Of a stretch of 64,000 nt of DNA, positions 42,173 through 50,405 are shown piece by piece; position 1 is the first letter of the stretch, and each line of letters opens with the position of its first letter. This DNA comes from Ensifer sp. MPMI2T (lineage in GTDB: Bacteria > Pseudomonadota > Alphaproteobacteria > Rhizobiales > Rhizobiaceae), in the NCBI RefSeq assembly GCF_004827385.1, contig NZ_SRXN01000012.1:124001-188000 (forward strand). The letters are read 5' to 3'. The notes beneath the pieces are model-generated. The model was given only the letters and a program-made list of their open reading frames with translations, was not told the origin of the DNA and made no database searches. The translations under genes and the position numbers were made by a program.

Positions 42173-42949
42173 ATGCGCGGCCCGCATCGATCGCAGCATC
42201 ATCGGAGCGACACGGACAAGTCCCGTGCCGCCTCCCGGCTGCTCCTCCTTCTCCTTTCCGGCCTGCCGATCGCCGCTGCGCCAATGTCGCCGGCGCAGGC
42301 TCAGACCGTGCCGCCGGTTCCGGCCGAGGCGAGCACCCAGCTCGCCGGCTTCGTGAGCGAGGCCTCGCAGCGGTTCGGCGTTCCGGTCGCCTGGATCCGC
42401 GGGCTCATGCGTGTTGAAAGCGCCAACGACGCGCGCGCCGTCTCGCCAAAGGGTGCGATGGGCCTGATGCAGATCATGCCCGACACCTGGGCCTATCTGC
42501 GCGCCCGCTATCGCCTTGGCAGCGATCCGTTCGATCCCCGCGACAACATCATCGCGGGCACGGCCTATATGCGCGAACTCTACGATCGCTACGGCGCACC
42601 GGGCTTTCTCGCGGCCTACAATGCGGGACCCGGACGGTACGACGACTACCTCGCGAATGGCCGCCCGTTGCCGGCCGAGACGCGCGCCTATGTCGCCCAG
42701 CTCACGCCTCTTGTCGGCGGCGAAGCGTCTCCGGCCGTCGTCACTGTTGCTGCCGCCGACCCGCTGGCCTGGACACGCGCGCCGCTCTTCATCGGCGCAT
42801 CGGAGCGCGGTCCGGCCGCAGGTCTGGTGCAGGCGGATGGTCAGGCGCGTGACGGCGATACCGCGGCTCCACCGCGCGATGCGGCGGCCGATGCGAACCC
42901 GACCCGCGGCCTGTTCGTCTCCCGCCGGGAGCCTGCAGGCCCGCGATGA
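42173..42949 (+). CDS. Lytic transglycosylase (conjugation-associated)
   Basis: 258 aa, ATG 42173. Signal peptide (SRLLLLLLSGLPIAAAPMSPAQA), then an SLT domain: IRGLMRVESANDARAVSPKGAMGLMQIMPDTW with catalytic E in VESAN, and FLAAYNAGPGRYDDY. The C-terminus is Ala/Gly/Pro-rich. Opens peptidoglycan for the Trb channel. Confidence 0.9.
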   Translation: MRGPHRSQHHRSDTDKSRAASRLLLLLLSGLPIAAAPMSPAQAQTVPPVPAEASTQLAGFVSEASQRFGVPVAWIRGLMRVESANDARAVSPKGAMGLMQIMPDTWAYLRARYRLGSDPFDPRDNIIAGTAYMRELYDRYGAPGFLAAYNAGPGRYDDYLANGRPLPAETRAYVAQLTPLVGGEASPAVVTVAAADPLAWTRAPLFIGASERGPAAGLVQADGQARDGDTAAPPRDAAADANPTRGLFVSRREPAGPR

Positions 42950-43022
42950 CTGTCTCACCCGTCCATCGCAGCGTGGCGAACCCCAGCGCAGTGTGGAGGG
43001 CGTTGGGAGGGAGGACCGCAAA

Positions 43023-43078
43023 CACAACCGCACGATGGCAGGATAAAGGGGCGCGATGTGCGCTTTGGTTCGGTTGTG
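43023..43078. other. Probable oriT
   Basis: Between transglycosylase and relaxase genes. Read on the minus strand, TATCCTG (43045-43039) is followed by CC, matching the ATCCTG/C nick core of RP4- and Ti-type (MOBP) origins, so the nick would fall between 43039 and 43038. The inverted repeat CACAACCG (43023-43030) / CGGTTGTG (43071-43078) brackets it, and a GCGC/GCGC hairpin lies inside. Confidence 0.7.
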
Positions 43079-43193
43079 CTTTTTCAAGGGGTTATGCCGC
43101 GATTTCGCGAGGTGCGCCTGATCGGCGCAGCCTGCACATCGGCGGAATTCCAAGGAAAATCATCGCGTTGACGCGATGTGCGGAGCGTCGGGC

Positions 43194-44930
43194 ATGACCG
43201 ACGAGCACGATTTCCGCATCCGGCCAGGCCGCATCCGCTCGACCAGCGCACAGCGGGCGCGGCCCTTCATCGCCCAGGCGCTGGCGGCCGCCCAGCGCGC
43301 CGGCGGCAGCGTCTCCCGACAAGGAAAGATCGGGTCCGGCGCGCGGTCCCGGTTCGGGCGCGGACAGCGCGCCTCGATCCAGGCGAACCGCCTCATCACC
43401 GCCCGCTCGCGCGGTGCGGTCATCAAGGCGCGGGTCGTTCGCCATGGCGGGCGGTCAGCGCCGCTCTCGACGCATCTCGATTACCTCCGCCGCGACGGCG
43501 TCACCCGCGACGGGGAGAAGGCCCGGCTGTTCGGTCCGGGCGGGGATGACGTCGACGCCAAGAACTTTGTGGAGCGGTCCGAGGACGACCGCCACCATTT
43601 CCGCTTCATCGTCTCGCCGGACGACGCGCTGGAAATGTCCGACCTCAAGGGCTTCACCCGTGAGCTGGTCGGCCAGATGGAGAAGGATCTCGGCACGCGG
43701 CTCGAATGGGTCGCGGTCGATCACTGGAACACCGAACATCCGCATGTTCATCTGATCGTGCGCGGCGTGCGCGACGACGGCGAGAACTTGGTCATCTCGC
43801 GCGACTATATAAAGGAGGGCATGCGCGATCGGGCGCGCGACCTCATCACCCAGGAGCTGGGGCCGCGCACCGATCAGGAGATCAGGCAGACGCTGGAGCG
43901 CCAGATCGACGCCGACCGCTGGACCAACCTCGATCGCCAGCTCGCCCGCGACGCCTATCGCACCGGCGTCATCGATCTCGCGCCGCGGGCCGATCGGCAA
44001 CCCGACGAATTCCATGCCCTCAAGATCGGGCGGCTGCGCAAGCTCGAAGGTCTCGGGCTTGCCGATGAAATCGGTCCTGGCCAATGGACCATCTCGGACA
44101 AGGCCGAGGCGACGCTGCGCGAGCTTGGCGAGCGCGGCGACATCATCAAGCGCATCCACCGCGGCCTGACCGAGCACGGCATCGAGCGCGGAGCGGCGAG
44201 CTATGTGCTGGCGTCCGAAAGCCTGAACGACCCGGTCGTCGGCCGCCTTGTCGCCCGCGGCCTCGACGACGAGCTGAAGGGCACGGCCTTCGCCGTCGTC
44301 GACGGCATCGACGGCCGGACCCACCACATCAAGCTTCCCGACCTCGACGCGGCCGGCGACAGCGCGCCGGGTTCGATCGTCGAGCTGCGCAAGTTCGATG
44401 ATGCGAAGGGTCAGCGCCGCGTGGCGATCGCGGTGCGCTCCGATCTCGACATAGAGCGGCAGGTCACCGCGACCGGCGCCACCTGGCTCGACCGGCAGAA
44501 TATCGCTCGCGAGCCGGTCGCGCTCGGCGGCGGCTTCGGCGCCGAGGTGCGCGACGCCATGGACCGGCGCGCTGAGCATCTTGTCGGCCAGGGCCTCGCC
44601 GAACGCCAGAAGCGCGGCGTCAGCTTCCAGCCCGGCCTGGTCGACACGCTGCGGCGTCGCGAGTTGGAGGCCGTCGGCGAACGCATCGCCGCCGAGACCG
44701 GGCGTCCCCAGGTCAAGCCGGAGTCCGGCGAATATGTCACCGGCACCTATCAGCGGCGGCTGAACCTCGCGAGCGGCCGCTTCGCCATGATCGACGACGG
44801 GCTCGGCTTCAGCCTCGTGCCCTGGACGCCATCAATCGAAAAGCAGCTCGGCCATTACGTCTCCGGCGTCGCCAGAAGCAACGGCGGCGTCGACTGGAGC
44901 TTCGGCCGGCAACGAGGATTGGCGCTGTAG
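43194..44930 (+). CDS. Relaxase/mobilisation nuclease (VirD2-like, DUF3363; RlxS-type)
   Basis: 578 aa. The start is ATG 43194; ATG 43176 is possible. Relaxase core: THLDYLRR with Y97 as likely nucleophile, and DHWNTEHPHVHLIVRG with the metal-binding histidines H182, H184 and H186. The C-terminal DUF3363 region runs from about residue 200 (ISDKAEATLRELGERGD, YVLASESLNDPVVGRLVARG). Nicks oriT, stays bound to the 5' end and pilots the strand. A candidate oriT lies 116 bases upstream. Confidence 0.9.
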   Translation: MTDEHDFRIRPGRIRSTSAQRARPFIAQALAAAQRAGGSVSRQGKIGSGARSRFGRGQRASIQANRLITARSRGAVIKARVVRHGGRSAPLSTHLDYLRRDGVTRDGEKARLFGPGGDDVDAKNFVERSEDDRHHFRFIVSPDDALEMSDLKGFTRELVGQMEKDLGTRLEWVAVDHWNTEHPHVHLIVRGVRDDGENLVISRDYIKEGMRDRARDLITQELGPRTDQEIRQTLERQIDADRWTNLDRQLARDAYRTGVIDLAPRADRQPDEFHALKIGRLRKLEGLGLADEIGPGQWTISDKAEATLRELGERGDIIKRIHRGLTEHGIERGAASYVLASESLNDPVVGRLVARGLDDELKGTAFAVVDGIDGRTHHIKLPDLDAAGDSAPGSIVELRKFDDAKGQRRVAIAVRSDLDIERQVTATGATWLDRQNIAREPVALGGGFGAEVRDAMDRRAEHLVGQGLAERQKRGVSFQPGLVDTLRRRELEAVGERIAAETGRPQVKPESGEYVTGTYQRRLNLASGRFAMIDDGLGFSLVPWTPSIEKQLGHYVSGVARSNGGVDWSFGRQRGLAL

Positions 44931-44975
44931 ATGCCAGATAAGGCGGTAGATATTCTCGATCAGGCCGACGTGGTC

Positions 44976-45191
44976 TTAGAAACTCCTGAGCTGCACCGCT
45001 TCGAGCCGGTCCAGATGTTCCTGGTGCTGCCGCTGCGCACTCTCGAATTGCGCCAGCATCTGTTCGGCCGCTTGGGTCGCGAGTCCGTTCACCAGCAGCC
45101 GCCCAACGAGTTCCTGCTGACGAGCGACAACCGCCGCGCCGTCGCGCACATGCCTCCTGACCATTTCGATTTCCGTCTCGCCCTCGCGCAT
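44976..45191 (-). CDS. Small conserved charged helical protein
   Basis: 71 aa, ATG at 45191, AAGGGGG six bases before it on the minus strand. Sequence MREGETEIEMVRRHVRDGAA, then ARQQELVGRLLVNGLATQAAEQMLAQFESAQRQHQEHLDRLEA is a strongly helical, coiled-coil-like pattern I have seen as a small conserved family in alphaproteobacteria. Opposes the conjugation genes around it. An open plus-strand frame over the same bases (44931-45350) lacks protein character. Confidence 0.6.
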   Translation of the reverse strand: MREGETEIEMVRRHVRDGAAVVARQQELVGRLLVNGLATQAAEQMLAQFESAQRQHQEHLDRLEAVQLRSF

Positions 45192-45353
45192 CGCAGCCCC
45201 CTTGGCTCCTGCCGACAGTCGGGGCGCCCTTCCACGGAAGCATACGCCTGTTCCGGATCAGGTTCGATAGCAGAGGCGAAAGATCGCGCGCGACTACCAT
45301 CAGATGACGCCGCCCGTTCCGTTCAATCCCACACAATCCCTTGGAGATGAGAA

Positions 45354-47348
45354 ATGTCCGCCACCAAGATCCTCTGGGGACAAATCCTCACCGTATTTGC
45401 CATCGTCATCCTGACGACCTGGGCTGCCACGCAATGGACGGCCTACCGGCTCGGCTTCCAGACCCAGCTCGGACCACCATGGTTCATGCTCGGCGACTGG
45501 CCAATGTACTATCCGTGGTCCTTCTTCCCGTGGTGGTATTTCTACGACGCCTACGCGCCGCCGATCTTCGTCGAAGGCGCCTACATCGCGGCGTCCGGCG
45601 GCTTCGTCTCAATCGCCGTCGCCATAGGCATGTCGGTCTGGCGAGCCCGCGAGGCGAAGAACGCCGAGACCTTCGGCTCGGCGCGCTGGGCCCGCCATGA
45701 CGAAGTGCGCGGCGCCGGCCTGCTCGGCGAGGACGGCGTGGTGCTCGGTAAGTACGACCGCGCCTATCTCCGGCATGACGGCCCCGAGCATGTCCTGTGC
45801 TTCGCGCCGACCCGCTCCGGCAAGGGCGTCGGCCTGGTCGTGCCGTCGCTGCTCACCTGGCCAGGCTCGGCGATCGTCCATGACATCAAGGGCGAGAACT
45901 GGACGCTGACCGCCGGCTTTCGTGCCCGACATGGCCGCGTGCTCCTCTTCGACCCGACCAACGCGAAGTCCGCCGCCTACAATCCTCTGCTCGAGGTGCG
46001 CCGCGGCGAATGGGAGGTCCGCGACGTGCAGAACATCGCCGACATCCTGGTCGATCCGGAGGGCAGCCTCGAAAAGCGGAACCATTGGGAGAAGACCAGC
46101 CACGCGCTCCTGGTCGGCGCAATCCTGCATGTCCTCTACGCGGAGGAGGACAAGACGCTCGCCGGTGTCGCCGCCTTCCTCTCCGATCCGAAGCGGCCGA
46201 TCGAGTCCACCTTGGCGGCGATGATGAAGACCGCCCATCTCGGGGAAAGCGGACCGCATCCGGTAATCGCGTCGGCCGCCCGCGAGCTGCTGAACAAGTC
46301 CGACAACGAACGCTCCGGCGTGCTCTCGACCGCCATGTCCTTCCTCGGCCTCTATCGCGATCCCGTCGTCGCCGAGGTGACGCGCCGCTGCGACTGGCGC
46401 GTCGCCGACATTGTCGGCGCCGGGCAACCGACCAGCCTGTACCTGGTCGTGCCGCCGTCCGACATCGCCCGGACCAAGCCGCTCATCCGCCTTATCCTCA
46501 ATCAGATCGGGCGGCGCCTGACGGAGGACCTCAAGGCCAAGGGCAACCGGCACAGGCTGCTCCTGATACTCGACGAGTTTCCGGCGCTCGGCCGGCTCGA
46601 CTTCTTCGAGTCCGCGCTCGCCTTCATGGCCGGCTACGGGTTGAAGGCGTTCCTGATCGCGCAGTCGCTGAACCAGATCGAGAAAGCCTACGGGCCGAAC
46701 AACTCGATCCTCGACAACTGCCACGTCCGCGTCAGCTTCGCGACCAATGACGAGCGGACCGCCAAGCGCGTTTCCGATGCGCTCGGCACCGCGACCGAGA
46801 TGCGTGCCATGCGCAACTATGCCGGTCATCGGCTTTCGCCCTGGCTCGGCCACCTGATGGTGTCGCGCTCGGAGACCGCGAGGCCGCTGCTCACCCCCGG
46901 CGAGATCATGCAGCTCCCGCCCGCCGACGAGATCGTCATGGTGGCGGGCACGCCGCCAATCCGCGCGAAGAAGGCGCGCTATTACGAGGACGGCCGCTTC
47001 AAGGATCGGATCATGGCGCCGCCGGCGCTTTCCCGGCCGACGCGGCCCGGCACGGACGACTGGAGCCGGCTTCCGCTTCCGGCGCGGCCGGCGAGCGTGG
47101 TGCCGCCAGGTGCGGTCATCGTTGATGATGGTGGTGACGAAGATCCGACCGGATCGGAGCGGCGGCACCAGCCGGAGCTCGAACGCGCCGCGCCGGTCGA
47201 GAAGAAGGCACCGATCGAGAATGAGTTTGACGGCGGCTTCGACGACGAGGCCGATGACGACACGGCCCGGATCAGCCGCGCGAACCAAATCATGCAGGGT
47301 GTGGCGCGTCAGGTCTCGCTCGATCCGAACGACGGCATGGAACTGTGA
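45354..47348 (+). CDS. traG: TraG/VirD4 type IV coupling protein
   Basis: 664 aa, ATG 45354 behind GGAGA. Two N-terminal membrane segments (ILTVFAIVILTTWAATQW; FVSIAVAIGMSVW). Walker A FAPTRSGKGVGLVVPSLLTW and Walker B LLLILDEFPALGRLDFFESALAF; QSLNQIEKAYG follows. The C-terminus is acidic. Couples the relaxase-DNA complex to the Trb channel. Confidence 0.94.
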   Translation: MSATKILWGQILTVFAIVILTTWAATQWTAYRLGFQTQLGPPWFMLGDWPMYYPWSFFPWWYFYDAYAPPIFVEGAYIAASGGFVSIAVAIGMSVWRAREAKNAETFGSARWARHDEVRGAGLLGEDGVVLGKYDRAYLRHDGPEHVLCFAPTRSGKGVGLVVPSLLTWPGSAIVHDIKGENWTLTAGFRARHGRVLLFDPTNAKSAAYNPLLEVRRGEWEVRDVQNIADILVDPEGSLEKRNHWEKTSHALLVGAILHVLYAEEDKTLAGVAAFLSDPKRPIESTLAAMMKTAHLGESGPHPVIASAARELLNKSDNERSGVLSTAMSFLGLYRDPVVAEVTRRCDWRVADIVGAGQPTSLYLVVPPSDIARTKPLIRLILNQIGRRLTEDLKAKGNRHRLLLILDEFPALGRLDFFESALAFMAGYGLKAFLIAQSLNQIEKAYGPNNSILDNCHVRVSFATNDERTAKRVSDALGTATEMRAMRNYAGHRLSPWLGHLMVSRSETARPLLTPGEIMQLPPADEIVMVAGTPPIRAKKARYYEDGRFKDRIMAPPALSRPTRPGTDDWSRLPLPARPASVVPPGAVIVDDGGDEDPTGSERRHQPELERAAPVEKKAPIENEFDGGFDDEADDDTARISRANQIMQGVARQVSLDPNDGMEL

Positions 47349-47355
47349 GGCGCCC

Positions 47356-47805
47356 ATGGCCAATCCATCGAAGAAACAGCGCCTCTCGGTCTATCTCGAA
47401 CCGGAGGTGATGAAGGCGCTCGCAGCCCATGCGGCCCGGCGCGACCAGTCGCGCTCGCTCATCGCCGAGGCGGCGATCGCATCCTTCCTGTCACCGGACG
47501 CCGCCGAGCGCCAGGAGGCGGCCACGACCAAGCGCCTCGACCAGCTCGACCGCCGCATGACCCGAATGGAGCGGGACGTCGGCATCTCGATCGAGATGCT
47601 CGCCGTCTTCGTGCGCTTCTGGCTGACCACCAATCCGCCACTACCCGAGCCGGCGCAGGCCGCCGCCCGCGCCCAGGCGGGTGAGCGTTACGACGCGTTC
47701 GTCGCAGCGCTCGGCCGACGGCTCGCCAAGGGTCCGAAGCTCCGCCAGGAGATTTCCGAGGATATCAGTATGGAATCCGAGTCCTCGCATAGTAAGGGCG
47801 TATAG
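47356..47805 (+). CDS. CopG/RHH-type conjugation regulator
   Basis: 149 aa, ATG 47356, seven bases after traG. N-terminal ribbon-helix-helix (KKQRLSVYLEPEVMKALAAHAARRDQSRSLIAEAA), a coiled region (LDQLDRRMTRMERDVGISIEML) and a short helical end. Found between traG and trbB in this family of ICEs; probable DNA-binding regulator of trb genes or an accessory of the relaxosome. Confidence 0.82.
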   Translation: MANPSKKQRLSVYLEPEVMKALAAHAARRDQSRSLIAEAAIASFLSPDAAERQEAATTKRLDQLDRRMTRMERDVGISIEMLAVFVRFWLTTNPPLPEPAQAAARAQAGERYDAFVAALGRRLAKGPKLRQEISEDISMESESSHSKGV

Positions 47806-47848
47806 AGCGCTTCGGTCGGCGCCGCTTGAAATCGCTTTCGACTTGCGA

Positions 47849-48595
47849 CTAGAGCGCGGCGCCGATTGCTCGCATCGAGCTTAGAATGATTTCAACGCGA
47901 GGCGGCAGATTGTGAGCGCCCTTGGCTTTCAGGTAGCCGCCGACATGATGAACGTCCCTGACGTCGCGTCGCAGGCCGCTCCCATGCAAAGCACCCACTT
48001 TCAAGGCGTCGTTCATAGCCTTAAGCGATCTCGCGCTCCTATGAGCAATATGATTCCTAAGAGCGATCCAAAGATTGATCGTAGCGCCTTGGACTCCAGA
48101 TAGACCGGCAATAGTGGCTGCGTTTGCAGCGCCCAAATATATCTTCGCTCCTTTTTTCATTGCTGCATAACTTGGAAAGGTAACGTTGTTCCCGACCTCG
48201 TCTAAGAGTGAAGTAATCATCTGCACCGGCATATGCTGAGGAAAACTTAGCTGCACGAAGCGATTTGCAATCTGCTTTTGCTTTACGGAGCGATCGGCCT
48301 CGAACGCATTTTTTAGATGGATAGCAAACTGCGTGCTGTCACGATTGATATACGCGACAAATAGGTCGTTGATGAAGCTTTCCCACAAGGTGGCCGCCGT
48401 CAGAACCGTATTTTCTGCAAGAAATGATTGATCTTTGTCCAGCGTCAGACCGGATTTTACGGTCGCGTAGAAGGCGATCAGATCGCCAATGCTGCTGTCG
48501 AAATCTTGCCGAACGTTTATTGGATTTATCTTCCGCACTGCTGCCCCCCGGAGCTGGTTCCAACGGTCATTGTTATCAAAATTTCTTGCAGTCAA
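47849..48595 (-). CDS. HEPN-family protein inserted in the conjugation cluster
   Basis: 248 aa, opposite strand to all trb genes and visibly lower in GC than its neighbours. LTAATLWESFINDLFVAYI and INLWIALRNHIAHRSARS; R180-x4-H185 is the HEPN catalytic-type signature, in a layout like the RiboL-PSP-HEPN/MAE_28990-like groups. Sits between the RHH gene and trbB, which normally adjoin, so it looks like a recent insertion of a defence or toxin gene. No antitoxin is seen beside it. Confidence 0.68.
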   Translation of the reverse strand: MTARNFDNNDRWNQLRGAAVRKINPINVRQDFDSSIGDLIAFYATVKSGLTLDKDQSFLAENTVLTAATLWESFINDLFVAYINRDSTQFAIHLKNAFEADRSVKQKQIANRFVQLSFPQHMPVQMITSLLDEVGNNVTFPSYAAMKKGAKIYLGAANAATIAGLSGVQGATINLWIALRNHIAHRSARSLKAMNDALKVGALHGSGLRRDVRDVHHVGGYLKAKGAHNLPPRVEIILSSMRAIGAAL

Positions 48596-48803
48596 AAGCG
48601 CGCGTCCGGCGCTCCCCGCGCGCGGCGCGCAATAAGCATCGATAGCGGCAACTCAAGTATTCCGCGATTCCGCCGAACGCCTGTCTTTGTACGCCACGGT
48701 ACGACAAGCAAAACAACCTGTTGCCGCCGGCCGATTTCCGGTTCTCTTAATCATCCCCGATCCAGGGACGGCCTGACGCGGTCCCGCAAAGAACGGGGAC
48801 AAC

Positions 48804-49787
48804 GTGGCCGGTTCTTCCGAGAAATCTGAGGCGATACTTCGCGGGGCCCGCATGCTGCGGACCGCCCTCGGTCCCGCCATTGCCGGATTCCTCGGGGACG
48901 CCAGCGTAGTCGAGGTGATGCTCAACCCCGACGGCCGTCTCTGGATCGACCGGCTCTCGGAAGGTTTGTCGGACACGGGCGAGCGGCTCTCGGCGGCCGA
49001 CGGCGAGCGCATCGTGCGCCTGGTCGCCCACCATGTCGGTGCCGAGGTCCATGCCGGCAGTCCCCGGGTCTCGGCCGAGCTGCCGGAAACGGGGGAGCGG
49101 TTCGAGGGGCTTCTGCCGCCCGTTGTGGCGGCGCCGGCCTTCGCCATCCGCAAGCCCGCCGTCGCCGTCTTCACGCTGCAGGACTACGTCGCCGCCGGCA
49201 CCATGACCGCCGAGCAGGCGGAGATCCTGCGTCAGGCCGTCGCCGATCGCCGCAACATCCTCGTGGCCGGCGGCACCTCGACCGGCAAGACGACCATCAC
49301 CAACGCGCTGCTCGCCGAGGTGTCGAAGACCTCCGACCGCGTGGTGCTGATCGAAGACACCCGCGAGCTGCAATGTTCCGCGCCGAACCTCGTCGCCATG
49401 CGCACGAAGGACGGCGTCGCTACGCTCTCCGATCTCGTCCGTTCCTCGCTGCGCCTTCGTCCCGACCGCATCCCGATCGGCGAGGTACGCGGCGCCGAGG
49501 CGCTCGACCTGCTCAAGGCCTGGGGCACCGGCCACCCCGGCGGCATCGGGACCATCCACGCCGGCACTGCGCTCGGCGCGCTGCGCCGCCTTGAGCAGCT
49601 CATCCAGGAAGCCGTCGTAACCGTCCCGCGCGCCCTGATCGCCGAGACGATCGATCTCGTCGCGGTCCTCTCGGGCCGCGGCTCCAGCCGGCGCCTGGCC
49701 GAACTCGGTCGCGTCGAAGGGCTCAGCCCCGACGGTGACTACCGCGTGCGCCCCGCAACCCAGCCCCCCGAAGGAGAACCCGCATGA
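48804..49787 (+). CDS. trbB: TrbB, secretion ATPase (VirB11 family)
   Basis: 327 aa, GTG 48804 with GGGGA upstream. Walker [18 protein letters not shown], Walker B-region [21 protein letters not shown] and the histidine box [12 protein letters not shown]. Hexameric ATPase of the conjugative channel. Stop overlaps trbC (ATGA). Confidence 0.95.
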   Translation: MAGSSEKSEAILRGARMLRTALGPAIAGFLGDASVVEVMLNPDGRLWIDRLSEGLSDTGERLSAADGERIVRLVAHHVGAEVHAGSPRVSAELPETGERFEGLLPPVVAAPAFAIRKPAVAVFTLQDYVAAGTMTAEQAEILRQAVADRRNILVAGGTSTGKTTITNALLAEVSKTSDRVVLIEDTRELQCSAPNLVAMRTKDGVATLSDLVRSSLRLRPDRIPIGEVRGAEALDLLKAWGTGHPGGIGTIHAGTALGALRRLEQLIQEAVVTVPRALIAETIDLVAVLSGRGSSRRLAELGRVEGLSPDGDYRVRPATQPPEGEPA

Positions 49788-50116
49788 CCCGCCGTGCCCT
49801 GCATTTTCGTCGCCATGTCGCGACAACCGCATCCGTCCTCCTGGCCAGTGTCCTGCTGGCTCCGGCCGCCCACGCTTCCGGCTCGTCGATGCCGTGGGAG
49901 GCGCCGCTGCAATCGATTCTCGAATCCATCGAGGGACCGGTCGCCAAGATCATCGCGGTGATCATCATCATCGTCACCGGCCTGACGCTGGCCTTCGGCG
50001 ATACCTCGGGCGGCTTCCGCCGGCTGATCCAGATCGTCTTCGGCCTGTCGATCGCCTTCGCGGCGTCGAGCTTCTTCCTCTCGTTCTTCTCGTTCGGCGG
50101 CGGGGCGCTCGTCTGA
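49784..50116 (+). CDS. trbC: TrbC, major pilin precursor
   Basis: 110 aa, ATG 49784 overlapping trbB. Long signal region (ATTASVLLASVLLAPAAHA) followed by two hydrophobic segments (VAKIIAVIIIIVTGLTLAF; IVFGLSIAFAASSFFLSFF), the VirB2/TrbC pilin layout. Likely matured and cyclised by TraF (41238). Confidence 0.93.
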   Translation: MTRRALHFRRHVATTASVLLASVLLAPAAHASGSSMPWEAPLQSILESIEGPVAKIIAVIIIIVTGLTLAFGDTSGGFRRLIQIVFGLSIAFAASSFFLSFFSFGGGALV

Positions 50117-50397
50117 TGGCGGGCCTGATCGAGAACGGCGGCGACGTCCCGGGCTACACCGTCCCGGTCCATCGGGCACTGACCGAGCACATCCTGCTCG
50201 GCGGCGCACCTCGCGCCATAGCCATCCTCAACGGCACGCTCGCCGCCGCTCTCGGTCTCGGTCTTCGCCTCTGGCTGGTCGGTTTCGGTCTCTGGGCCAT
50301 CGGCCATTTCGCCGCCGTCTGGGCGGCCAAGCGCGACCCGCAATTCGTCGACGTCGGCCGCCGGCACCTCCGCATCCCCGGTCACCTGAACGTCTGA
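50116..50397 (+). CDS. trbD: TrbD, VirB3-like channel protein
   Basis: 93 aa, ATG 50116 overlapping the trbC stop. YTVPVHRALTEHILLGGAPR then a hydrophobic segment (AILNGTLAAALGLGLRLWLVGFGLWAIG). Matches VirB3/TrbD in size and layout; inner-membrane component of the channel. Confidence 0.92.
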   Translation: MAGLIENGGDVPGYTVPVHRALTEHILLGGAPRAIAILNGTLAAALGLGLRLWLVGFGLWAIGHFAAVWAAKRDPQFVDVGRRHLRIPGHLNV

Positions 50398-50405
50398 GGC
50401 GCGCC

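Noticed and set aside
44931-45350. Plus-strand 139-codon frame between relaxase and traG
   Set aside because: No protein character; the minus-strand frame at 44976-45191 has a better start and composition.
45609-47363. 584-codon minus-strand open frame
   Set aside because: Shadow of traG, which has all coupling-protein motifs.
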